64,000 nt of DNA from Pseudomonas asturiensis (GCF_900143095.1 NZ_FRDA01000002.1:124001-188000), one strand, 5' to 3'; counted from the first letter of the stretch, positions 42,903 to 53,354 are shown. The notes: generated by a model not told the origin, from the letters alone. A program made the numbers and translations.

Positions 42903-45900
42903 CTAATTCAGGAATGGCTCGACCGGCACTACCACCCCAAATTTTTCCAACTGCAGAAACTTTGCGCCCAAAATCTCAGCTGGAATCTTACGCTGCAAAA
43001 GGCCGAAGAAGTTTTCATCGTGTGTAGAGATAATAATTTGTTTATCAAACTGTAGACAGATACTGCGCAAAAGATCAATGGTTGAGAGAATATTGATGGA
43101 GTCCATCGACTGGATAGGATCATCGATCATCACGACATCGATCGAATTACCCTGATCATCCTTGGCATGAAGCGCGCCGGCCAGAAACACACTGAGACTG
43201 AGGATATTGGACTGAGCAGCGCTGAAGTACAGGATTGGAGAAATCAAAATCCCATCTTCGTCACTCACGACAATATTCAAACCGGGCTTATCAGAGTCAA
43301 AATCCGGCTTGAATTCTACCTTCTTAAAGGATGGGTGTGGGTCAATTTTTTTGTAGATAATGTTGATGAGATCTTCATAGAAGAAATTATTAATCATTGT
43401 CTTCAGCTGTTCGATCACAGCCGACCGCTCCGAACTCAGGAGAATATCAACTTGACTTCGCTGATCCAGCTGAACTTCCAGTTCAGCCAACTCATCTTGA
43501 AGGGATAACCGCTTGATGTAGGGTTTAAAGGAAGCCATCAATTCCAACAACAGTTTGAAACTGTTTTCAGCGGTTTCAAGTTGCTCGATGCGCAAGCGAC
43601 GGGTCTGGAGTTCACTGCTGATCAGTGCTTTGACTTGGTCTAAACTATCCTCTAAGCGAACAACCATCAAAGCTGCAAGGCTTTCATAGAAAGCGTTGAT
43701 TGCGGACTGAGCGCGAGCCAATTCCAGATCAAGCCCATCTTTCTGAGATCGAAGCTGGGCAAAACTCACCCACGTCCCATCGGACACCATCTTCTGCTGG
43801 AGTGCACTGCACTGAATCGTCAGCTTATCAGTAGCGGCCTTGGCGTTAGCAAGTTGAGATTCAAATTTACTCTTCTCGGCCTGACAATATTCAGCCAATT
43901 GAGCTGAATTGATACCGTTATTAACCAGGTACTGAGAGACAAGCAGATAGGACGCTTGAGACTTAAGGGTATCGGCTTCCGTTGTCAGCACCTGCAAATC
44001 TGCATCAATCTGTGAAACCTTTCGATTGAGCTGTGCAATCTCTTCAGATAACTCAGTTTGGCGATTTACAAGTCCGGAGCGTTTGAGTGAAAGCTGAGCG
44101 ATCTCGCCTTGAGCACGGGTCAAGAGCTCATCCAGTGCGAGACTCCATACGGTCTTATCGAGTGTGTTAACTCTGTCCTCTAAGGCGCGTTTTTCCACCT
44201 CCAGATCAGACTTTTCTCGTTCAATTAGCTCCAGTCTTGCACTCAACTCCTTGATTGTTCCGCGAAGGTCAGCCAACTGCTGCCCATGTGCCTCTTCCGC
44301 CACTCGCGTGATAGATTTCACTTCATCCAGCAGCTGCTTACGACGTGTTTCCGACTGTGCGAGAAGTTCCGCGTTTTCCTGACTAAGCCGCGATAGCAGA
44401 GTCTGCGATTTAACTTTCAGCCTGAGCTTGTCGGCATCCTCGTGGGGGGCGCTGCACAGCGGGCAAATATTTGACGGCCATGCGCTGAGGTAGTCAAGGC
44501 CGGTGGAAATCAAACGTTCATGCACACCCATCTGGTTAGCCAAGGCTGCTTGAGTCGCATGCACAGTTTTGTCATGGAGATCAATGGATTCCAACTCAGT
44601 AAAACACTTTGTCAAGCGCTCAATATTCTCTTGACCTAAATATTTAGTGCCTTCAACCGCAGACAAGATAAAGTTTGCAGTAAGTTTGAAACCTGACACT
44701 TGCTTCAAGTTGGCTTGAAGGCCATCCAACTTTGCTGTGTCCAGACGAACCGAAACCTCTTTCTCAGCAATTTGCTGAGCGATCAAGTCTATTCGCGCAC
44801 GATGCGATGTTAGCTCTGCATATATCGGCCCCGCATTATCGATAGAGTTCCTAAGAAACGCAACGCGATCATCAGCCTCTTTGAGCTCCTGAGTGAGATC
44901 GCTCATGGCCCTTGCAAACCCTGACAACTGTGCCGCATGACCTGATCGGCTATCTCCCAGCGCTATTTGACGTTTGGCGATCTCATTGAGGCGTGATTCA
45001 GACAGAAAGAACCCAACGGAATGATTGATTATGTCAAGAATATTTGTCGAACGCTGACTCGCCTCTAGGACATCGTTTGTGCTTTTTTCATGAGCGTTCA
45101 GCAGTTCCTGATAGCCGCCAGCATCTTTTACACCCTGATCAAGACGCGCTGAAATAGCTTTCTGATCGATGAAAAATTGGCTATTAAGTTCAATCTCAGG
45201 AATCTTTACCAATCTATCAGCAAGAGTGTCAACCGCCCGGACATTAGCTTCACGTTCTACGTTTAATTCATGCTGTCGGGAGATAAGGCTTGCATTCAGT
45301 GCATATTCAGCCTGAGCGGAAAACCTCTCGTCCGCAAGCAAGATGTTCTCACCAGCAGCGTTGAGCTGTGTAGCTATTGCATTGAAACTATCAAAGATGG
45401 AGAGGTCAACAGGCTGATCCAGCTCGGCGATAATGGCTTCACGCTGAGAATCCAAAGCCAGCAGCTCAGATTTATTATCAAGGATAAGTGCAGTCAACTC
45501 CTTGCGGGCCTTTTCAGTTTTCCCGCCAAAATTTTCCATAAACTTCGTATAGCGTTCTTGCGGCTTCGCCTCCCGGAGGAATCTGTCAATCTCATCTTGA
45601 CTTAAGATGACACGCCGAAAGTAATCGTTCTCGCGTCCTTTTTCTCCGAAGCGTAAGTCCCGTCCATTAATGCGTATTTTTCCCAACTCTCGTGTAAAAG
45701 GAGTAGGCAGCGTAGTTGAAACAACCACCTGAGTTTTAACGTCGTCGTCGACGTATTTATTTCGAAGGATCTCCTGCCCCTTGTCCACGTCCTTGGTCGC
45801 GCGGGCAGCGCCTTCATAATTAGCTCTATTGTAGTCGCCACCTAAACGCTCCAAATGATTCGTGACCGCCCATTCGACAGCATCATAAAACGAGCTTTTA

Positions 45901-46031
45901 CCAAATCCATTAGGAGCAAATATCGCAACAAAATTAGAAGGAAGATCGTCAGCATTCGTAAAATCGAATGTGCCTTCTGATTTCATTTTGTAAGCACGAA
46001 ATGCTTCAATTTCAACCTTTTTGATTTTCAT
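42903..46031 (-). CDS. ABC-3C system SMC/Rad50-like ATPase
   Basis: 1042 residues. Walker A is FAPNGFGKSSFYDAVEWAV (Lys45). Two long coiled-coil arms flank a zinc hook CPLCSAPHEDADKL near residue 525. The C-terminal half-ATPase has AAQSNILSLSVFLAGAL (signature region), VVMIDDPIQSMDSINIL (Walker B/D-loop) and IIISTHDENFF (H-loop). This is the ATPase of ABC three-component conflict systems, which couples sensing to an effector. Its start overlaps the middle-component gene by 20 bases. The DNA is more AT-rich than the ICE backbone, consistent with separate acquisition. Confidence 0.9.
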   Translation of the reverse strand: MKIKKVEIEAFRAYKMKSEGTFDFTNADDLPSNFVAIFAPNGFGKSSFYDAVEWAVTNHLERLGGDYNRANYEGAARATKDVDKGQEILRNKYVDDDVKTQVVVSTTLPTPFTRELGKIRINGRDLRFGEKGRENDYFRRVILSQDEIDRFLREAKPQERYTKFMENFGGKTEKARKELTALILDNKSELLALDSQREAIIAELDQPVDLSIFDSFNAIATQLNAAGENILLADERFSAQAEYALNASLISRQHELNVEREANVRAVDTLADRLVKIPEIELNSQFFIDQKAISARLDQGVKDAGGYQELLNAHEKSTNDVLEASQRSTNILDIINHSVGFFLSESRLNEIAKRQIALGDSRSGHAAQLSGFARAMSDLTQELKEADDRVAFLRNSIDNAGPIYAELTSHRARIDLIAQQIAEKEVSVRLDTAKLDGLQANLKQVSGFKLTANFILSAVEGTKYLGQENIERLTKCFTELESIDLHDKTVHATQAALANQMGVHERLISTGLDYLSAWPSNICPLCSAPHEDADKLRLKVKSQTLLSRLSQENAELLAQSETRRKQLLDEVKSITRVAEEAHGQQLADLRGTIKELSARLELIEREKSDLEVEKRALEDRVNTLDKTVWSLALDELLTRAQGEIAQLSLKRSGLVNRQTELSEEIAQLNRKVSQIDADLQVLTTEADTLKSQASYLLVSQYLVNNGINSAQLAEYCQAEKSKFESQLANAKAATDKLTIQCSALQQKMVSDGTWVSFAQLRSQKDGLDLELARAQSAINAFYESLAALMVVRLEDSLDQVKALISSELQTRRLRIEQLETAENSFKLLLELMASFKPYIKRLSLQDELAELEVQLDQRSQVDILLSSERSAVIEQLKTMINNFFYEDLINIIYKKIDPHPSFKKVEFKPDFDSDKPGLNIVVSDEDGILISPILYFSAAQSNILSLSVFLAGALHAKDDQGNSIDVVMIDDPIQSMDSINILSTIDLLRSICLQFDKQIIISTHDENFFGLLQRKIPAEILGAKFLQLEKFGVVVPVEPFLN

Positions 46032-46560
46032 TTTTATTCAGAGATTCTATAATTTCATTTATCATTGACGCGCGTTTTTCCTTGGATTCAATCTTTTGAT
46101 CTAACGGCGCGCCCCGAACGAATTTCTCCAGCGACAATAAGGGTTCTCGGGTTTCCGCAACACGAGGATCCAGCGCCAAATCTGCTCCTAGGAGCTGTTC
46201 TTCCAGGCAGCCAGTTAATTGCTCAACCGTGGGCAATTCAGCATACCCATCAATTATCAATTTACGAGCAGAGTATTTGTTGTTCTCGATCTGGTATTTA
46301 TCCCAAATTGGCACAGTGCCGATCGTCACAAAAGCGATATATACGTTCCACACAGCGAGGTTTCCGGGAGGTTGGTGGTGAACCGAAACCAGGTTTTGGA
46401 TCACCCGCCAGTTCGCTACGATATCTGACGGTTTTTTACACAGGCAAGCAATACACGAAATATAGGACAGCAAATCATCTGAGCGAAACATTTGAAATTC
46501 AATGCCATCAAACTCAGCAGTAAGAAACTCAAAATCATAATCTTTAATTAATAATTTCAT
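46012..46560 (-). CDS. ABC-3C system middle component
   Basis: 182 residues, mostly helical, without catalytic motif. Its size and position between an effector gene and an SMC-like ATPase, and segments such as LLSYISCIACLCKKPSDIVANWRVIQNLV and NLAVWNVYIAFVTIGTVPIWDKYQIENNKYSARKLIIDGY, fit a 'middle component' of ABC-3C systems. It presumably bridges ATPase and effector. It overlaps both neighbours (17 and 20 bases), so translation is coupled. Confidence 0.75.
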   Translation of the reverse strand: MKLLIKDYDFEFLTAEFDGIEFQMFRSDDLLSYISCIACLCKKPSDIVANWRVIQNLVSVHHQPPGNLAVWNVYIAFVTIGTVPIWDKYQIENNKYSARKLIIDGYAELPTVEQLTGCLEEQLLGADLALDPRVAETREPLLSLEKFVRGAPLDQKIESKEKRASMINEIIESLNKNENQKG

Positions 46561-47857
46561 TCAACTTTTTCCTGAGTTCCAGCAGTTGAACCTTACCTGG
46601 AGCCAAACTGCGATAGTCAAACTCTTTCTCGATTACGCAGCTTTTGCGCAAACCTTCCAGATGAGTGAGCTTATAGCTGTTGTAAATCGCACTCTCAACT
46701 TCATCAATAGAGAACGGACCTTGGTTCGGAACGGTTGCAATATTGCTAATTACATTCTCAAGCACAAAGTCTGGAGGAAAGGGTTGCGCTGCAGCATCAG
46801 GCGAGGCGACCACAAGGGTGCCGTTTTTGTCGAGCAACTTACGGGCAATTTTGAGAATTTCATCCAAGCGGCCAAGCCAGTTGGTGACATCGCTGGTGTA
46901 CAGCAGGCGACGCTTCTTATCGATCCCGCCGATATAGTCGTTATCCGCAATTCCAGCACCATCCATGAGTGCGGAGATCACAACAAACTCTAAATATGCA
47001 ATCCACAACTCTCGTGCTTCCAGCACGCTGGACTGCCCCGTGTCTATCAATAACTGGACATCATAGTGCTTCATGATTTCGTAAGGAGCCGGCATTCCGC
47101 TCTCGATTAATGAGTCTGCGAAACCAATTAATGCAGTTTTCAGATGCTGAACATTACTGGGATCAATCACATTGAATGCGAAAATCCTATCCCGCACTCT
47201 CGAAAAGCACTCCATATGTGGCGGAATCATTGGTGCACTTGAATGGAGGGTGAGGAGTTCGGTGTATCGAGCTAGGCCATGACAATCGACGCGGCCATAC
47301 TGGTGATCCAGACAACTGGCCTCCATCTCGAATTCCACTCCCACCAAATACGGATAATCGTTATCTATATGGTATACGCCACCTCCAGACATCCCTTGAA
47401 TGATGTCTTTACTCGGAATACCCGCCAATTCCAGGGTTATAAGGTCGTTGACCACGCTGGCCGCGTGGCCAGTCCGATGCTTGATTGGTGTTGCACTCGC
47501 CCTTTCCGCTTTTGGGAGGCCCACAAAAGTGAGGTTGGCCTGGAGTGGCAAGTGAGCGGCACTCCAGGATTTCTGAGATAGGTCAGCCTGATGCGTAATT
47601 TTTAATACTGCGCAATCTAAGGATTCCTGCTGACCCACCTTGGGGAAAACCAAGACGCCCAGCACTTCAATGGAATTCTGATTATGGTCAACTACCACGT
47701 TACGAGCAGCGTCTTCAAAAACGGCGTGCCTGGCCGTGAGCACGTAGGAAAATTCCTGAGTCATGGCATTCACCAGAACACCGCTTCCGCCATTAACCAT
47801 TACACAGTATGACTGCATAATTTCCGAAACTGTCTTATTAGAATCTGATTTCATCAT
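46544..47857 (-). CDS. Trypsin-like serine protease effector with ABC-3C C-terminal region
   Basis: 437 residues. The N-terminal half is a trypsin-like protease with an intact triad: His44 in LTARHAVFED, Asp81 in SLDCAVLKI and Ser157 in QGMSGGGVYH. The C-terminal half (about residues 220-437, including LWIAYLEFVVISALMDGAGI and RRLLYTSDVTNWLGRLDEILKIARKLL) is helical and probably contacts the ATPase partners. No signal peptide, so it acts in the cytoplasm. The expected role is cleavage of host or phage proteins when the ATPase is triggered (inference from ABC-3C logic). Confidence 0.82.
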   Translation of the reverse strand: MMKSDSNKTVSEIMQSYCVMVNGGSGVLVNAMTQEFSYVLTARHAVFEDAARNVVVDHNQNSIEVLGVLVFPKVGQQESLDCAVLKITHQADLSQKSWSAAHLPLQANLTFVGLPKAERASATPIKHRTGHAASVVNDLITLELAGIPSKDIIQGMSGGGVYHIDNDYPYLVGVEFEMEASCLDHQYGRVDCHGLARYTELLTLHSSAPMIPPHMECFSRVRDRIFAFNVIDPSNVQHLKTALIGFADSLIESGMPAPYEIMKHYDVQLLIDTGQSSVLEARELWIAYLEFVVISALMDGAGIADNDYIGGIDKKRRLLYTSDVTNWLGRLDEILKIARKLLDKNGTLVVASPDAAAQPFPPDFVLENVISNIATVPNQGPFSIDEVESAIYNSYKLTHLEGLRKSCVIEKEFDYRSLAPGKVQLLELRKKLNEIIN

Positions 47858-48890
47858 CGAGCACTTCTAGACGCGAGGAGTATTCCTCAATTTCATGAGC
47901 TAGTAGCAGGGGAGCGACCACATGATCATAATTAAAACACACTTTACCCCGAGTAGATTTTATGATTCTGGCGATCGTCCTTTTGTTCGGAAGCCCATGC
48001 CTAGATCCATCAGTGGACACAATATAAATCGGCGAATCCAGAACCCCCAACAAATCGCTACTGGTATTGTATTGGCTTCCGTGATGCGACAATTTTACAA
48101 GATCCAATTGAAGCTTGTTGGTTTCGCTGTGATCAAAAGCCCGTAAGCTTTCGCACACTACGCCATCGTGTGCATCTCCTAGAAAAAGCATGCGCCTACC
48201 ATCTGCCTCGAGTATAAATGCTATAGAGCTACCGTTATAAATAGAGGCATCAGAATGAAACTTATCGTCTAACCAGATATCTTGAAACGCTAAATGATAG
48301 TCAGTGTCGTGCGCCGAGGTCTTTCCTGAATCAACTTCGAAAGGCCAAACATTCAATAACTTCATAAGTTGCTCACGACTAGGCGACAACACCTTGAACG
48401 TAAAGGGGCCAGCTTTATAAGTTTGCCCTGCCATTACGAGCGGAGCTCGAACGCAGCCAATCTTATCAAGCAATTCTTCCAGGTCTTTTCCTTGCTTGAC
48501 CGATGTTTGCGGATCGTCATCAAGCAGCTTGATATTATTTTCGGGTATTTCGGGCACATCAAAATGACGTGTGATCAATCGCGAAGAATTAAACCAGATG
48601 GATTTGACCATATCACCTAGATAACCAGGTTTCTCAAAGGCTTTGATAAGTCCATTGATATGATCGTCATCAATGTGGGTGAGGATGGCTAGATCGATGT
48701 GCTGCCCTTTGGCTTTCAAATCATCGAGGGTATTGCACAGCGCACCGGCGTAAAGCTGCCGTGGCCCATGCCTGAAGGTCGTAGACGTTCCTCCATCTAT
48801 CAGCAGATTGAACACCCCGCCAGGCCCCTCATGGCTGACGAGAATGCAGTCTCCTTGCCTCGCTTTGAGAACGCGGACGATTATAGCCAT
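47838..48890 (-). CDS. MBL-fold metallohydrolase (ComEC/Rec2-like) in the ABC-3C operon
   Basis: 350 residues. The metal site is ILTHIDDDHINGL (His72, Asp74, Asp76, His77), with MLFLGDAHDG and KLSHHGSQYN further on, as in ComEC/Rec2-type MBL hydrolases. No membrane spans, so a soluble nuclease or phosphodiesterase is likely. It is the first gene of the operon, with GGGAG before its ATG, and overlaps the protease gene by 20 bases. Its DNA is AT-rich like the other three. It could be a second effector or a nucleic-acid or nucleotide processing step. Confidence 0.85.
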   Translation of the reverse strand: MAIIVRVLKARQGDCILVSHEGPGGVFNLLIDGGTSTTFRHGPRQLYAGALCNTLDDLKAKGQHIDLAILTHIDDDHINGLIKAFEKPGYLGDMVKSIWFNSSRLITRHFDVPEIPENNIKLLDDDPQTSVKQGKDLEELLDKIGCVRAPLVMAGQTYKAGPFTFKVLSPSREQLMKLLNVWPFEVDSGKTSAHDTDYHLAFQDIWLDDKFHSDASIYNGSSIAFILEADGRRMLFLGDAHDGVVCESLRAFDHSETNKLQLDLVKLSHHGSQYNTSSDLLGVLDSPIYIVSTDGSRHGLPNKRTIARIIKSTRGKVCFNYDHVVAPLLLAHEIEEYSSRLEVLDDEIRF

Positions 48891-49121
48891 CAGGACTCCC
48901 TGTCACTGCCTGGCTCTGCCAGGCTGTCAAGATGCCAGTAGCATAGGCCCTACGCGGAAGACTTCCAAGGAAAGCGTCCAAGCCAATTTCTGGCGTCAGA
49001 CAACCTACAGATTTTTCCCCTCATTTCGTACACTGCCTAGGCACTAGTCAGATAACAACAGATCTTTATGCTGACTAACCGCGCGACAGTCTACGAGTCC
49101 GTTTGCGCCTTAATGCCGGGG

Positions 49122-52100
49122 TCACTCCATTCCCCCTAACATCTCGGCAAACGTCATAATAGGCATGCCCTTCCTCCGCCGGAGCGACCACGGCTCGAAG
49201 GTGTCCTCGATGAATGATAGCCCCGTTCGAAGGGTCATCATCCACAAAAGCGTCGACTCGACGTCGGCTCCGCCCTGCATGGAAGACAGCCAAGTACGGC
49301 AGGATGAGGATAGTGCCCAGCGAGAGAGCTGAGCATCATCTGTAGAGAGGTCATCGCTGTCGTCAAACAACGGGTGGCTAGTCACCAAAAGATCGTGCTT
49401 GATGGCCAGCGCCCGTGCCACTCCTTGATCGTCGATCATAGATAGCGCGAGCGCCACGCGAGAATCGGAGGTATTCGTGCCGCGAAGGGCTTCCAAAGAA
49501 TCAGCATCGCAGCAACGTGCCAGCTTCGCGCCAAGCGCCAGAAGCAGCGGCGCAGCTAACTGCGGATCAATGTGGTCTACCGCTCGATTAATCACTGACC
49601 AAGGCACGAGAGTGAGCTCGGAGGGATGATGGCTGAACCTGTGCACAGCGCTCCAAGCCGCCGCGTAACGTACGGGATAAAGATTTTCCTCGCCGCTACC
49701 GACCACATGGTTGTCGCAAAGACAGTGTTCGATCACCGTCCAGGCCGTCGGATAGTCTGGAGTGATCATGAGGTCGAGCAAAGCCCCGTGTAGAAGGGCA
49801 TCAATGGCCTTGTCGTCTTCGCGGATGAGGAAAGCCGTGATGCGGTCTAAGACTGCCACCGGTAGGGAGTCTAACTGACCGAACGCATTCGTAGCAGCAC
49901 GGGCGACGTGATACTCGGGCTCCTCTCGGTGCTGATGCATAAAATGCCTAGCATAGTTTCGACGGTCGCCAAGAAGCGTTAGGAGAGCCTCGAGTCCTTC
50001 AGCCCAGCGATGCTGACCAATGACAACGGCCAGTGCCTCTCGAACTGGCGCGCTCCTGTCTGTGACCAAGTCCAATAGTGCCGCCTTTTCAGCCCAGTCG
50101 GCCTTCGGGGCCAAGGCCCCTATGGCGGCGCGTCTTACCCTGTAGTGCGGATGAACGAGCGCCTTGGCGATCAAACGACGGGCCGTTGGGCTGCCGATCG
50201 CGGCTAAAGCCCCAACGGCCGCCTGGGCATCGTCTTCATCCTCAGATCCGACCCATTTTTCAGCTAATACTTGGACATCCTCGCCTTCAACAGCTGAGGC
50301 CTTAAGCAGTAGACGCGCCAGACCCCGGGGCCCTTCATTCAGCAGGGTTTGTCTCTGGTCCAGCGGGATATCCTGGAAACATTTTAAGAGGGTGGCGTCT
50401 TCAGCTCGGAGCTCACGCGAAAGCGCCAGGTGCAAGGCGGCCTTAGCATTGGGCGGGCTCGCGGTCAAAATGCGCTGCGCAAGCGTAGCCGCCTTTTTCC
50501 CGTACTCCAGGCTGGCAATCTTCGGTGCTAGCAGCACGGCGCGAACTGGCGACAGTTGCGGTAAAAGGCCCAACAGAATGCTCTGCGCCGATGGCTTTCC
50601 CGATCCCCCTTCCCCGTCGCTTTCAAGAAATGAAAGAGCCCGGACGGCGGCGTCGATCGCCTTGGTACCGCCGCCAGTCAGTGCTCGCATAATGCGGTCT
50701 CGCCCAAATTCGAGGCGCCGGTCAGCAATGATGCTCAGCCCTGCGGCCTGAAGCCAGTCGTCCTCACCAGCGGCCCCGAAAAAGGCGTCAAGCTCGACGG
50801 CCTTGACCGTGGGCCGACTGTAGCGCATGACCTCGGCCCAAAGCGGCAGAATAATATCCGGTCTAGGATGTTTCGCGATCCATTCGTGGCCTTGCAGGCG
50901 CCGGCGCGCGCTGACATAGCCTATGGCAAAGTGATCAGCCGAAGAAGGCCCTTCCTCCTCGGCGCGCTCCTGGATGGAGAGACTTACAGCAAAATCCAGC
51001 TCTCCTTGCCAAGCTTGACGGCGCTCCTCGCTGGACCGAGCCAAGGTAATGTCAACGCTCGCCCGCATGTCCATAATCTGATCCCACACCGCATCATACG
51101 GCGGCTCAGCACCCGCCAAGGCGCATTCCGAAATCGCGTCGGCACTCATTGCAAATTCGGCTCTGTTGGATACCATCTCACCTGCTGCCAGGAAAGCCTC
51201 GGTAAAATCCACCGCAAAAGGCCGCAGCCAGGAAATTAGATCCTCGGCAGCATAGTCGGTATCCGTCCATGGCAAGCAATAAGCGATAAATCCATTGACG
51301 ATGCGCAGTTCTGGATCGGCGGCGACCACGGCATCGCGATCAGTCTTGGAAACCTTGGGTGGTTGCCAGCCGACAGCACCGAAGCCATCTTTCTTTCTCG
51401 GCCCACCACGCTCGAGCCAGTCTACGAGCCTGCGAATCGGAGAATCCGGGCTAAGTAGTCGAGTGGCCGAGCTCCACGCCCCTCTGAAGTTGTTGGCATC
51501 GCCCGCAGCCTTGATCAGGCCGTCAATCAGAATGCTATCGAAGGCTGCTACAACGGCCTCGTCGGATTCAACCCCATCGTCCTCAAGCGCCCTCGCCCCG
51601 GTCACCAGACGTTCGACTGCACCTAGGAACTCAAGATCTTTCCTGGCCAGGACGAGGGCCGCTCGGGCAGACGCATTGATCGCATCTTCAGCCGCGCGAG
51701 GCTGTTCACGAGCCAACTGTTCCATTGCTTCAACGACTTTGGCATGAGCGGTGTAGTTGCCCTTGCCGTCCTTGGTCAGTTGGGTCAGAGCCAAATGTTT
51801 AGCCAGGTCGTCGAGCCCGATCTCGACCACGCGCTCGCGATCAACCTCACGGCGAAGCTGGACAAGCTGGCTAGGTGGTAGGCTGCGCGAATTACGCAGC
51901 AGTGCCCAGAGCACGGCGGCGCCGCGGACGCCTCGATCGCCAAAGCCGCCAATCTGATCACGGACCACCTGCAACCGGCTATCACTGAGCGCCCGATCCA
52001 CTAGCCGACTGATGTCCACTTCAGCGGGCTCGGAGACGGCTATCAGTTCGCGTGCAAAAGCGTTCAGCTCGAACGGCGACTTCAAGGCACGGAGCAACCA

Positions 52101-53354
52101 TTTTTCATGCTGGCGCGTGAGGTCTTGGCGCCACGCGCCGGTAGCAACCAAGGGACCCATCAGGATCACCTTGCGCGCCGCCTCAACGTAGGCGTCGTCG
52201 TCGATGACGACGGTACAGTCAGCCCACACTGGCGCTGGCGCTGCGCTGAGAGCCGCGCGATAGATCTCACTCCGCGACGTGATGACGAACTGCTTGTCAG
52301 GGCCTCTATGGTGAATGAGGGCGCTGATCCGTTTGGTCCAATCCTCGGCCTCGCCCCTCTTTAACCCGGACTGACCCCATGGGTCTTCTAGATGGAAGAG
52401 CACCCGACCAGGAGCGGCGAATGCCTCTTCGATCGCTGGCAGCCCCGCGCTTTCGCGGACCACTTTATAAGGCGGATCAGCCTGGCGGCGGTCGAAGGCC
52501 AGTTTTTCGGCTGTGAGACTCTTGCCATAACCCGATGGGCCGATCAGCAACACTGCGCCGAGCTTAGCCAAGTAAGCTTCGGCAAGAGGAAGGTTGGAGG
52601 GAGGAACGTACCGGGCGAGCTGCGGGCTGGCGTGCGGCATACCACCGAAACCTTCGGCAATCTTCTGGATATGCGTCTTGCGCAGTGGATCGGGGACTGT
52701 GAGAAAACGATCCTCGACGGCCCGTTTGAACCGTTCAACGCAGGCATCAAGGCCCTGAGTAGGGACATGCAGCGCGCCACCGAGGATTGTGTCGATTTGT
52801 CGCCGCGTCTCCTCATGGGTCATGCCTTCGATCAGGGCGAAACGACCGGCTAGGCTAAGTTTTCCCGCTGCATCGAGATTGAGATTCTTAGGGAGGAAGG
52901 CAGCATCGGACTTCTGCTCAGGATAACTGACTCGTCCCTTGGCCAAATCACCATCCACGCTGGAGTTGGTGATGAAGACATAGCGACGACTGCTATCGGC
53001 AAGGAGCAGAGCTTTGGCACGGGATCGCGGCTTCGGCCCCTTGACGCCCTTCGCCCCCTTATCGTTGACTACGCTCGCAAACTCCTTGGCGCTCCAGGCG
53101 CCAGCGCCCTTGAACTTGATTTGCACATGCAGTTCGCCGCTAGCAGTGATCTTGAGGCTGGCTTCGGCCGCTTCCTCCGGCACTGCTAGGCGCGCCATTA
53201 CGTCGTCGTGAGACGCTGGCTCAACCACCACCTGGTCTGTGACGGCACCCGGACCAAACATTAGGCGCAACGCCACCCAGACAGTCACCAATTTCTGGTA
53301 GTCGTAGCCGTAGTAGGACGCGTTGGCCCCACCTTCGTCATTTCCTATGGTCAT
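49122..53354 (-). CDS. Cap4-like nuclease / STAND NTPase / HEAT-repeat defence protein
   Basis: 1410 residues from ATG 53354 (a TTG at 53384 is in frame). The N-terminal nuclease-like region shows SYYGYDYQKLVTVWVALRLMF and ELHVQIKFKG (Gln78-x-Lys80), as in Cap4/DUF4297 PD-(D/E)xK endonucleases. A STAND-type NTPase follows with LLIGPSGYGKSLT (Lys278) and VLFHLEDPWGQ. The last half is a HEAT-like array (for example HYRVRRAAIGALAPKADWAEKAALLDLVTDRSAPVREALAVVIGQH), a probable sensor. The architecture fits Avs-like immune proteins that cut DNA on recognising a phage product. It is distinctly GC-rich relative to the ABC-3C genes downstream. Confidence 0.85.
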   Translation of the reverse strand: MTIGNDEGGANASYYGYDYQKLVTVWVALRLMFGPGAVTDQVVVEPASHDDVMARLAVPEEAAEASLKITASGELHVQIKFKGAGAWSAKEFASVVNDKGAKGVKGPKPRSRAKALLLADSSRRYVFITNSSVDGDLAKGRVSYPEQKSDAAFLPKNLNLDAAGKLSLAGRFALIEGMTHEETRRQIDTILGGALHVPTQGLDACVERFKRAVEDRFLTVPDPLRKTHIQKIAEGFGGMPHASPQLARYVPPSNLPLAEAYLAKLGAVLLIGPSGYGKSLTAEKLAFDRRQADPPYKVVRESAGLPAIEEAFAAPGRVLFHLEDPWGQSGLKRGEAEDWTKRISALIHHRGPDKQFVITSRSEIYRAALSAAPAPVWADCTVVIDDDAYVEAARKVILMGPLVATGAWRQDLTRQHEKWLLRALKSPFELNAFARELIAVSEPAEVDISRLVDRALSDSRLQVVRDQIGGFGDRGVRGAAVLWALLRNSRSLPPSQLVQLRREVDRERVVEIGLDDLAKHLALTQLTKDGKGNYTAHAKVVEAMEQLAREQPRAAEDAINASARAALVLARKDLEFLGAVERLVTGARALEDDGVESDEAVVAAFDSILIDGLIKAAGDANNFRGAWSSATRLLSPDSPIRRLVDWLERGGPRKKDGFGAVGWQPPKVSKTDRDAVVAADPELRIVNGFIAYCLPWTDTDYAAEDLISWLRPFAVDFTEAFLAAGEMVSNRAEFAMSADAISECALAGAEPPYDAVWDQIMDMRASVDITLARSSEERRQAWQGELDFAVSLSIQERAEEEGPSSADHFAIGYVSARRRLQGHEWIAKHPRPDIILPLWAEVMRYSRPTVKAVELDAFFGAAGEDDWLQAAGLSIIADRRLEFGRDRIMRALTGGGTKAIDAAVRALSFLESDGEGGSGKPSAQSILLGLLPQLSPVRAVLLAPKIASLEYGKKAATLAQRILTASPPNAKAALHLALSRELRAEDATLLKCFQDIPLDQRQTLLNEGPRGLARLLLKASAVEGEDVQVLAEKWVGSEDEDDAQAAVGALAAIGSPTARRLIAKALVHPHYRVRRAAIGALAPKADWAEKAALLDLVTDRSAPVREALAVVIGQHRWAEGLEALLTLLGDRRNYARHFMHQHREEPEYHVARAATNAFGQLDSLPVAVLDRITAFLIREDDKAIDALLHGALLDLMITPDYPTAWTVIEHCLCDNHVVGSGEENLYPVRYAAAWSAVHRFSHHPSELTLVPWSVINRAVDHIDPQLAAPLLLALGAKLARCCDADSLEALRGTNTSDSRVALALSMIDDQGVARALAIKHDLLVTSHPLFDDSDDLSTDDAQLSRWALSSSCRTWLSSMQGGADVESTLLWMMTLRTGLSFIEDTFEPWSLRRRKGMPIMTFAEMLGGME

